Source: Xaviernesmea oryzae (lineage in GTDB: Bacteria; Pseudomonadota; Alphaproteobacteria; Rhizobiales; Rhizobiaceae). Taken from it: a DNA stretch of 64,000 nt. A program made the position numbers and the translations under genes. The stretch spans positions 62,001 through 126,000 of the forward strand of contig NZ_FOAM01000003.1 of NCBI RefSeq assembly GCF_900109605.1, in the 5' to 3' direction. Position 1 is the first letter of the stretch. Every line of letters begins with the position of its first letter. The notes under the pieces were generated by a model. The model searched no databases. It was not told where the DNA came from and worked only from the letters and a program-made list of their open reading frames with translations. Shown here piece by piece: positions 57,402-64,000 of this stretch.

Positions 57402-58268
57402 CTAATCGTGCGGCCGCTCGGCCCCCTCGCGGGGCAGCCCCTCTTCCTCCATCTTCGCGGGATGGGGCCACTTGCCGTATTTGCGCTGCCAGGCGCGCAT
57501 GCCGAAGGGCAGCGTCATCAAATAGCCGACAGCCGTCAGCGCCATGGTTTCCCAGGTAAAGCTCATCAGCGTGGCGACATAGAGCACCACGGCGAGGATG
57601 ACCGGCAGCACCAGATCGCGACGGACCCGGTTTTCCGACTTGCCGGACCAGACGGGGACGCGGCTCACCAGAAGAAAACCGATCAACACCGTATAGGCGG
57701 CAGCGGCCAGCGCGAAAGGCCGGCTGGGCTCCAGGCCCAAGAGGCCGAGATAAACCGGCAGCAGCACCAGCATCGCCCCGGCCGGCGCCGGCACGCCGAC
57801 GAAATATTCCGACTGCCAGGGTGCCTTGATGTCGCGGTCGGCCATGACGTTGAAGCGGGCAAGCCGAAGGCCGGCGGCGATCACATAGATCAGGGCAGCG
57901 ATCCAGCCGATCGACGGCGCCTGATCGAGCACGAAGGCGAACAGCACGAAAGCCGGCGCGACGCCGAAGTTGACGATGTCGGCCAGCGAATCCATCTGGA
58001 CGCCGAATTTCGAGGTGGCCTTGAGAAGGCGCGCCACCCGGCCGTCGATGCCATCGAGAAAGGCAGCGATCAGCACCATGGCAACCGCGACCTCGAACCG
58101 GCCGTCGAAAGCCATGCGCACGCCGGTGAGCCCGGCGCAGATCGCCAGGACCGTGATCAGATTGGGCACCAGCATGCGGAAAGGGATCTCGCGCAGACGG
58201 GGTCCGCGCGCCTCGTCGTTCGGGCCGTTGGGCTCAAAGGGAGGAAACGGCGTGGTGTCCATCGGCAT
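57402..58268 (-). CDS. pssA: CDP-diacylglycerol-serine O-phosphatidyltransferase
   Basis: Makes phosphatidylserine, the precursor of phosphatidylethanolamine. 288 residues with about seven membrane helices and the CDP-alcohol phosphotransferase motif: D72, D75 G76, A79 R80, G89, D93 and D97 (in LDGIDGRVARLLKAT ... MDSLADIV). This is the type II, membrane-bound enzyme of Rhizobiales. AAGG precedes the ATG at 58268; a second ATG is two codons later. It lies 76 bases after psd. Confidence 0.94.
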   Translation of the reverse strand: MPMDTTPFPPFEPNGPNDEARGPRLREIPFRMLVPNLITVLAICAGLTGVRMAFDGRFEVAVAMVLIAAFLDGIDGRVARLLKATSKFGVQMDSLADIVNFGVAPAFVLFAFVLDQAPSIGWIAALIYVIAAGLRLARFNVMADRDIKAPWQSEYFVGVPAPAGAMLVLLPVYLGLLGLEPSRPFALAAAAYTVLIGFLLVSRVPVWSGKSENRVRRDLVLPVILAVVLYVATLMSFTWETMALTAVGYLMTLPFGMRAWQRKYGKWPHPAKMEEEGLPREGAERPHD

Positions 58269-58344
58269 GTCGCCTTTTTTGAGGTTGCTAAGCTGACGTT
58301 GCGGGTGTCGTGCGGCGCGAAATGCGTCGCCGTTCAGGCATGAA

Positions 58345-59043
58345 TCAGCCGCGACGGCTGATGACAGGACCTTTGACGGAGCCGAATTCGGCCAGCACGG
58401 TCTCGCCGGCAATGGCCGTCTGGCCAAGGCTGACGCAGGGCCGGGTACCGGCCGGCAGGAAGACATCAAGCCGGGATCCGAAGCGGATGAGGCCGAAGCG
58501 CTCGCCGGGCTGCAGCATATCGCCCGCCTGCGACCAGCAGATGATGCGGCGCGCGACCAGGCCGGCGATCTGCACCACGCCGATCTCGCCATGCGCGGTT
58601 TCGATCACCAGGCCGTTGCGCTCATTGTCATGGCTGGCCTTGTCGAGCTCGGCATTGACGAATTGCCCCTTGCGATAGGCGATCCGGGCAATGCGCCCGG
58701 GCATCGGCGCGCGGTTCACGTGGCAATTGAAAACGTTCATGAAAACGGAGATGCGCAGCATCGGCTCGCTGCCCAGCCCAAGCTCGGCCGGCGGGACGAT
58801 CTGCGCAATCGAGGAGACGCGGCCATCCGCCGGGCTGATAACGAGATCGTCATCCAGCGGAGTCACGCGTACAGGGTCGCGGAAGAAATAGATGCACCAG
58901 AGGGTCAGCACGAAGCCGATCCACATCAGCGGCTGCCAGAGAAGCCCGAGCAGCAGCGAAACCACGAAGAAGATCGCGATGAAGGGATAGCCAGCCTTGT
59001 GAATCGGCACCAGCGTGTTGCGAATGGATGTGCTCAGGCTCAT
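58345..59043 (-). CDS. psd: Phosphatidylserine decarboxylase, short form
   Basis: Converts phosphatidylserine to phosphatidylethanolamine in the inner membrane. 232 residues, the short archaeal/rhizobial class, with two membrane helices (20-55). The self-cleavage site is Gly189-Ser190 in IRFGSRLDV, where the serine becomes the pyruvoyl group. SPADGRV and [14 protein letters not shown] are conserved. First gene of psd-pssA. Confidence 0.95.
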   Translation of the reverse strand: MSLSTSIRNTLVPIHKAGYPFIAIFFVVSLLLGLLWQPLMWIGFVLTLWCIYFFRDPVRVTPLDDDLVISPADGRVSSIAQIVPPAELGLGSEPMLRISVFMNVFNCHVNRAPMPGRIARIAYRKGQFVNAELDKASHDNERNGLVIETAHGEIGVVQIAGLVARRIICWSQAGDMLQPGERFGLIRFGSRLDVFLPAGTRPCVSLGQTAIAGETVLAEFGSVKGPVISRRG

Positions 59044-59258
59044 TCAGGCGTTTCTCCCAGCGTTTTCTTTCGTCTGACTTAGAGCGAAAGACCGCCGGGA
59101 GCAACAGAGGGGCGAAACCGGATCCGCTGATGCAGCCGTGGCTTCACAGACTGAATCCCCCCTAGAGGATTAGACCTGCTTCCGCCTTCATGACGTGAAA
59201 CGGCATCACATGCGCCCGGCCGAGATCATCACGGTCCATCCAGCGGCTATCGCACCCT

Positions 59259-60527
59259 CTACCGGTATCGACTGAACACCAGGGCGGCATTGACGCCGCC
59301 AAAGCCGAAGGCGTTCGTCAGGGCGTGCTCGACATTGGCCCTGCGTGCGCCCTCTGACAGAAGATCGAACCCTTCCGCTTCCGACATCGGCTGATCGATG
59401 TTCAAGCTCGGCGGCAGGATCTGATCCTGGATCGCCAGCACACAGAAGGCCGCCTCCATGGCGCCGGCCGCGCCCAGCATATGGCCTGTGGCCGATTTGG
59501 TGGAACTCATGGGAATATGGCCCCGCGCGCCGGCGAAAACCGTTTTCAACGCCGCCAGTTCCGCAGCGTCGCCCACCGGCGTGGATGTGGCATGGGCGTT
59601 GATATAGCTGACCTCTTCCGGTCGAAGCGCGGCCATGGACAAGGCCACGTTCATGGCCCGCGCCGCTTCACGACCGTCGGGGCAGCCCGAGGTGACGTGA
59701 TAGGCATCCGTTGTTGTCCCATAGCCCGAGATGATCGCGAGCGGCTGGGCACCCCGGCGTTCGGCATGCGACAGCCGTTCGATCACCAGCATCGCCGCGC
59801 CTTCCGAGAGAACGAAACCATCGTGATCCCGGTCGAAAGGCCGCGATGCCTGCTGCGGGCGATCGTTGAAATTGAAGCTGAGAGCCTTGGCGGCGGTGAA
59901 GCCGCCAATGGCCACGGGATCGACGCAGCCTTCCGTGCCTCCGCAAAGGGCGATATCGGCCTCGCCCGATCGGATCAGGCGCATCGCATCGCCAATGGCC
60001 TGGGCCGATGCCGCGCAGGCTGTCGTCGGCGCGCCTGCCGGGCCGATATAGCCGAAGCGGATGGCGACCTGGCCAGCGGCAAGATTCGGCAGGAAGGACG
60101 GCACCACGAAGGGGGATAGACGGCGCACACCGGACAGGCGGATGGTTTCGGTCGCCGCCGTGATGGCGGGAACGCCGCCCACGCCTGTGCCGATTAGCGT
60201 GGCGGTTCGCGCGCATTCTTCAGGGCGTTCCGGATACCAGCCTGCTTGGCTCACCGCCTCCTGGGCCGCCGCCATGGCATAGTGGATGAAGAGATCGGTG
60301 CGACGCAGTTCACGCGCATCCATCGCCGCTTCCGGATCGAAGCCATGCGCGTCTTCCTCGATCGAAGGGACGAGGCCGGCAATGCGGCACTTCCAATCCC
60401 GCGCATCAAAGCGCGTATTGGCCCGAATGCCGCTTTGGCCAGCCAGAAGCCGGCTCCAGGTCGCTTTCACACCAGACCCGAGCGGGGAGACGGCGCCAAG
60501 ACCGGTGATGACGATTGGCTCTTGCAT
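59259..60527 (-). CDS. Second KAS II-type 3-oxoacyl-ACP synthase
   Basis: 422 residues, a paralogue of the fabF at 34955-36217. The triad is complete: Cys171 in TTACAASAQAIGDA, His312 in NAHATSTP and His349 in SATGHMLGAAGAME, with Lys344. AGGAGGT gives a very strong ribosome-binding site. It probably builds special acyl chains rather than bulk fatty acids, because no fabD, fabG or ACP gene is nearby. It lies 72 bases after a MarR gene with a 20-bp palindrome between, so it is likely under that regulator. Substrate range not readable from sequence; NodE-like or lipid A-related roles are alternatives. Confidence 0.88.
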   Translation of the reverse strand: MQEPIVITGLGAVSPLGSGVKATWSRLLAGQSGIRANTRFDARDWKCRIAGLVPSIEEDAHGFDPEAAMDARELRRTDLFIHYAMAAAQEAVSQAGWYPERPEECARTATLIGTGVGGVPAITAATETIRLSGVRRLSPFVVPSFLPNLAAGQVAIRFGYIGPAGAPTTACAASAQAIGDAMRLIRSGEADIALCGGTEGCVDPVAIGGFTAAKALSFNFNDRPQQASRPFDRDHDGFVLSEGAAMLVIERLSHAERRGAQPLAIISGYGTTTDAYHVTSGCPDGREAARAMNVALSMAALRPEEVSYINAHATSTPVGDAAELAALKTVFAGARGHIPMSSTKSATGHMLGAAGAMEAAFCVLAIQDQILPPSLNIDQPMSEAEGFDLLSEGARRANVEHALTNAFGFGGVNAALVFSRYR

Positions 60528-60546
60528 ATAAGCACCTCCTTGAGAC

Positions 60547-60566
60547 TGATGTGCATATACACATCA
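60547..60566 (-). promoter_or_regulatory. 20-bp palindrome, candidate MarR operator for the second KAS II gene
   Basis: TGATGTG-CATATA-CACATCA (60547-60566) is a perfect 7+7 inverted repeat, 20 bases upstream of the KAS II start codon and in the only gap between the MarR gene and its neighbour. Size and symmetry fit MarR-family sites. Confidence 0.6.
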
Positions 60567-60599
60567 AGAGGCAATCGGGCTACGGATTTCTCAAGGATG

Positions 60600-61079
60600 T
60601 CACCTGTCTGCAAAATCCTTCGCGAGGCGGAGATAGGTGTCCGCCTCGTCCTCGGTGAAACCTTGCGAAATTTCGCTTTGGGCCTGCTGCCATACCCGGA
60701 GAAGCTGGTCGAGAAGGACACTGCCTTCCTTGGTCAATTCGCAAATGCGGGCATTTCCAACCGCATCTGCGGCTCTTTGGACGAGTCCCTTTCTTTCCAG
60801 AAGGTCGAGGTTGCGTGTGAGGCTTGTCCGATCCAGCTGGATTTTTTGCGCAAGGCTCATCACCGGCTCGCCCGGATTGAAGCGGATCGCCGCAAGCAGG
60901 GAAAACTGCTGGACCGTAACCCCAAACGGTTTGAACCGTGCATCGCCCTTGCGCACGAGCGTGCGGGCGGCCGCGACCGTGTTCAGCACAAGGCAGTTCG
61001 AGAGGGCATCGCGCATCGACATAAAGGAATCCTGCAAAGATTTGTCCGGCAGATCGACGGCATGCGCCGCTGCCTTCAT
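60600..61079 (-). CDS. MarR family transcriptional regulator
   Basis: 159 residues from an ATG that overlaps the ABC transporter stop (ATGA). The winged helix covers about 60-110 (FSLLAAIRFNPGEPVMSLAQKIQLDRTSLTRNLDLLERKGLVQRAADAVGNARICELTKEG). The start could be the later ATGs at 61022 or 61016. Co-translation with the transporter and a palindrome just beyond its 3' end suggest control of the KAS II gene, and perhaps of the whole module. Ligand unknown. Confidence 0.88.
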   Translation of the reverse strand: MKAAAHAVDLPDKSLQDSFMSMRDALSNCLVLNTVAAARTLVRKGDARFKPFGVTVQQFSLLAAIRFNPGEPVMSLAQKIQLDRTSLTRNLDLLERKGLVQRAADAVGNARICELTKEGSVLLDQLLRVWQQAQSEISQGFTEDEADTYLRLAKDFADR

Positions 61080-62962
61080 ACAGCCGGCTCCTTGCGCACG
61101 ACGACGCCGAGATCGTCGCTCTCGCGCACCTGGCGCAGGTGCTCTTCCGCCTGGGTCGCTTCGCGCTGGCGGTTCCACATTGAGGCATAAAGGCCGTTTT
61201 GCGCAAGCAGCTGCGCATGCGTGCCGCGCTCGGCGATCTCACCGGCCCGCAGCACGATAATCTCATCCGCATTGATGACGGTGGAGAGCCGGTGGGCTAT
61301 GACCAGGGTCGTGCGATTTTGAGAAACCACGTCCAGGGCCGCTTGAATATCCTGCTCCGTGGCCGTGTCCAGCGCCGACGTCGCCTCGTCCAGGATCAGG
61401 ATCGGCGGGCTTTTCAGGATCGTGCGGGCAATCGCCACGCGCTGTTTTTCCCCGCCGGAGAGTTTCAGGCCGCGCTCGCCGACCATGGCGGAGAAGCCCT
61501 GCGGCAGCGCGCGGATGAAGCCGCCGATCTGGGCGATGTCGGCAGCCTTCTCCACCTCCGCCTCGCTGGCGCCGATACGGCCATAGCGGATGTTGTAGGC
61601 AATGGTGTCGTTGAAGAGCACGGTGTCCTGCGGCACCATGCCGATCACCGCGCGCAGGCTCTTCTGCGTGACGTTGCGGACATCCTGCCCGTCAATCGTG
61701 ATCGAGCCGGACTGGACGTCGTAGAAGCGGTAAAGCAGCCGTGACAGCGTCGACTTACCTGCGCCAGAGGGGCCGACCACGGCGACCGTCTTGCCCGCCG
61801 GCACCTCGAAGGAGACGCCTTTGAGGATCTGTCGTTCCGAATCATAGGCGAAGTGGACATTGTCGAAGCGGATCGCGCCGCGCTCGATGACGAGCGCCGA
61901 CGCGCCGGGACAGTCGACCACTTCCGGCTGGACCTCCAAGAGGTCGAACATCTGCTCGATATCGGTCAGGCCCTGACGGATTTCTCGGTAGACGAAGCCG
62001 ATGAAGTTCAAGGGGATGGAGAGCTGCATCAGCATCGCATTGATGAAGACGAAATCACCCAGCGTCTGCTCGCCGCGCTGCACCGCGAGCGCTGACATCA
62101 CCATCATGATCGCCGTGCCCAGGCCGAAGATCACCGCCTGGCCGAAGTTCAGCCAGCCGAGCGAGGTCCAGACCTGCGTTGCGGCCTTCTCGTAACGCGC
62201 CATGGATGCATCGAAGCGGCGCGCCTCCATCTCCTCATTGCCGAAATATTTGACCGTCTCGAAATTCAAGAGCGAGTCGATCGCCTTGGTGTTGGCGTCG
62301 GTGTCGCTGTCGTTCATCTGGCGGCGAATGCCGATGCGCCAATCGCTGGCCTTCACCGTGAACCAGATATAGAGCCAGACGGTAACGGCGGTGACGAAGA
62401 GATAGCTGAAGCCATATCCCCACCAGAAGACGACCGCAGTCAGCAGGAATTCGATCAGCGTCGGGATCGAGTTGAGGATCGTGAAGCGCACGATCGTCTC
62501 GATGCCTTTGGTGCCGCGCTCGATGATGCGTGACAGGCCGCCGGTGCGCCGCTCCAGATGGAAGCGCAGCGAGAGCTGGTGCATATGGATGAAGGTGCGC
62601 TCCGCCAGCCGGCGCACGGCATGCTGCCCGACGCTGGCAAACAGCGCGTCGCGCAGCTGGTTCAACCCCGCTTGCAGGAGCCGCGCCAGATTATAGGCAA
62701 CCACCAGCGCCAGAGCGCCGGTGAGAATGCTCGGCACCGGGCCGGACAGATCCGCTCGACCGTTCAGCGCATCCGTCGCCCATTTGAAGAAGTAGGGCAC
62801 GAGCAGCAGCACGATCTTGGCGATCAGCAGGATCGCGGTCGCCCAGACCACGCGCATTTTCAGATCCGGCCGCTCGCTCGGCCACATATAGGGCCAGAGA
62901 TTGCGCAGCGTCCCGAGCGGATTGCCGGCATCGGCGGAAACGAGTTTGTCCTGTCGTGCCAC
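61076..62962 (-). CDS. ABC transporter, Atm1/ABCB7 family
   Basis: Half-transporter with fused membrane and ATPase domains, 628 residues from the GTG at 62962 (AAAGGCG upstream; start is the least certain part). Six membrane helices (about 36-330) carry the Atm1 signatures LNFETVKYFGNEEME (232-246) and YREIRQGLTDIEQMF. The nucleotide domain has Walker [10 protein letters not shown] (397-405), signature LSGGEKQRVAIA and Walker B ILILDEATSALD. Family members export glutathione-sulphur or metal-glutathione compounds. The coupled MarR gene suggests inducible use, perhaps in detoxification. Confidence 0.9.
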   Translation of the reverse strand: MARQDKLVSADAGNPLGTLRNLWPYMWPSERPDLKMRVVWATAILLIAKIVLLLVPYFFKWATDALNGRADLSGPVPSILTGALALVVAYNLARLLQAGLNQLRDALFASVGQHAVRRLAERTFIHMHQLSLRFHLERRTGGLSRIIERGTKGIETIVRFTILNSIPTLIEFLLTAVVFWWGYGFSYLFVTAVTVWLYIWFTVKASDWRIGIRRQMNDSDTDANTKAIDSLLNFETVKYFGNEEMEARRFDASMARYEKAATQVWTSLGWLNFGQAVIFGLGTAIMMVMSALAVQRGEQTLGDFVFINAMLMQLSIPLNFIGFVYREIRQGLTDIEQMFDLLEVQPEVVDCPGASALVIERGAIRFDNVHFAYDSERQILKGVSFEVPAGKTVAVVGPSGAGKSTLSRLLYRFYDVQSGSITIDGQDVRNVTQKSLRAVIGMVPQDTVLFNDTIAYNIRYGRIGASEAEVEKAADIAQIGGFIRALPQGFSAMVGERGLKLSGGEKQRVAIARTILKSPPILILDEATSALDTATEQDIQAALDVVSQNRTTLVIAHRLSTVINADEIIVLRAGEIAERGTHAQLLAQNGLYASMWNRQREATQAEEHLRQVRESDDLGVVVRKEPAV

Positions 62963-63315
62963 GTCATGCGCCTTTCTGACGAAGTTCTGCGATGAGCGAT
63001 CGCCGCAGGCGCGCGAAACGCCTGACGGTTTTCTGCTTGTGATGTGTTGATAGGGATCGGCAAGCCGGCCTGCCGCGCCGCTACAGCCCGAAGCATCCAT
63101 AGCGTCATCTTGGCCCGATAAGGCTGATCACCCTGAAGCCACGATGGCGCGCGAACCTCATTTCAAGGGCCACGTGCAGACGACATACAGGCCTCACGCA
63201 TGAGGGAAATGATGCGTGGCCTGAGGATCCCGACAGCTTCGAACCCGAATCTTCAGTCCATCGTCATGTCCCGCGGCCTCTTGCCCGCCCAAGCGCTCCC
63301 GAGTGCTACGTGATC
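62963..63315. other. Intergenic region upstream of the ABC transporter
   Basis: 353 bases. It contains TGATGTG at 63040-63046, one half of the palindrome found before the KAS II gene but without its mirror half, and an imperfect hairpin at about 63191-63225 (CCTCA-CGCAT with ATGCGT-GGCC-TGAGG). No gene is supportable. Must contain the promoter of the ABC-marR operon. Confidence 0.35.
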
Positions 63316-64000
63316 TTATCGATCGCGCAGCTGCTTCATGTGGCGGCGGTGGATCTCCTGCGATTGCGCATCCGGCATCGCGCTGTCGGGCACACCGAAG
63401 ATCTGGCCGGGCAGGATGCGGTCCGGATCGTTGATCTGGTCCTCATTGGCAACATAGATGGTCGTATAGCGAACCCCGGCGCCATAGACACGCCGCGAAA
63501 TCTGCCAGAGGGTATCACCCCGGCGAATGATCACGGAATTGCGGCTCTGCTGGAGGGGCGCCTGCTCGACCGTCGGCGGCTCGGTCGCATCCGGTGCGGC
63601 TTGAGGCGCCGCGGCAGCCTGTTCGCTCGGTGCTGGCTGTGCTGCGGGCTGTTCGGCCGATGCTTGCGTCTGGGGTGAAGCTGCCGGTCCTTGGGATGCA
63701 GCCGACTGCGGCGCTGGCGTCTGAGCCGCCGGTGTCTCGGGTGCCTGGGCAAGAGCCGGTGCGGCGCCGTCGCGCAGCACAGGGCCGAGCGCCTCTTCAA
63801 GCTTGCCGAGCACAGCCTTTACGCCAGCCGTGTCGCGCGGCGCGGGCTTCAAGATGGCAAGCCCCTGGGCAGCGGCCGAAGCCGATTGCTGGATGCGCGC
63901 GCGGGTGTCTTGCGAGGCAGCCGGCTCAGGCCGCAGGCCGCTCAGTGTGCCGAGGCTGATCTCGGTGGCGGATCGGGCTGCCGCCAACGCATCCGCCTGG
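63316..64000 (-). CDS. LysM-domain envelope protein (N-terminal part outside window)
   Basis: The frame is open to the right edge, so only the C-terminal part is seen. A long linker rich in Ala, Pro and Gln (about 110 residues) is followed by one LysM peptidoglycan-binding domain (SVIIRRGDTLWQISRRVYGAGVRYTTIYVANEDQI, then DRILPGQIFGVP) and a short basic tail (HRRHMKQLRDR). Likely periplasmic and bound to peptidoglycan. Rhizobial proteins of this build carry further repeats upstream, which cannot be checked here. Gene role unknown. Confidence 0.85.
   Translation of the reverse strand, partial: QADALAAARSATEISLGTLSGLRPEPAASQDTRARIQQSASAAAQGLAILKPAPRDTAGVKAVLGKLEEALGPVLRDGAAPALAQAPETPAAQTPAPQSAASQGPAASPQTQASAEQPAAQPAPSEQAAAAPQAAPDATEPPTVEQAPLQQSRNSVIIRRGDTLWQISRRVYGAGVRYTTIYVANEDQINDPDRILPGQIFGVPDSAMPDAQSQEIHRRHMKQLRDR

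Overview
The window looks like core chromosome of an alphaproteobacterium in the Rhizobiales, most likely Rhizobiaceae. The basis is high G+C, gene orders typical of that group (lptF-lptG-lptD-surA-like-pdxA-rsmA facing yicC-gmk; fabD-fabG-acpP-fabF-mltG; rpsF-rpsR-DUF2232-rplI; dnaB, alr, radA, cvpA, purF; pssA-psd), an Omp25-type barrel protein and a Pseudomonas/Rhizobium-type galactose 1-dehydrogenase. The genus is inferred, not shown. I see no rRNA, tRNA, prophage, insertion sequence or CRISPR array.

Layout. 1-8.4 kb is a mixed accessory block: an omptin protease cut by the left edge, an alpha/beta hydrolase, a molybdopterin oxidoreductase coupled to nudK, rlmJ, a small secreted protein coupled to a lipoprotein RNase T2, a GST, and an Omp25-like porin. 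8.8-12.4 kb holds uvrC and then pgsA-moaD-moaE. 13-20 kb holds ndk, a second GST, a DinB-fold protein, a degenerate GGDEF protein, an ABC-F ATPase, a GNAT enzyme and galactose dehydrogenase. 20.3-32 kb holds pepA-holC, a PAP2 phosphatase, the LPS transport genes lptF, lptG and lptD, a SurA-like chaperone, pdxA, rsmA, gmk and yicC. 33-39 kb holds mltG and the fatty-acid synthesis genes. 40-43 kb is the ribosomal protein cluster. 43-46.3 kb is an EmrAB-type efflux operon with its MarR regulator. 46.8-56.6 kb is dnaB, azlCD with an AraC regulator, alr, radA, cvpA, purF and an SDR enzyme. 56.7-57.3 kb is a VapBC toxin-antitoxin pair of visibly lower G+C. 57.4-64 kb holds pssA-psd, a second KAS II gene, a MarR regulator, an Atm1-type ABC transporter and a LysM protein cut by the right edge.

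How the genes work together. Much of the window serves the envelope: LPS export (LptF/G/D), outer-membrane protein folding (SurA-like), phospholipid synthesis (PgsA, Pss, Psd), acyl chains (FabD/G/F, AcpP, second KAS II), and peptidoglycan (Alr, MltG, LysM protein). MoaD and MoaE make the pterin cofactor that the oxidoreductase at 2.5-4.6 kb needs.

The least explained parts are the secreted four-cysteine protein coupled to an RNase T2 with an altered active-site motif, the ABC/MarR/KAS II module with a 20-bp palindrome in front of the KAS II gene, the GGDEF protein that has lost its signature motif, and several long hairpins (after moaE, before purF, across the rpsF start). Most of the window is otherwise ordinary housekeeping sequence.
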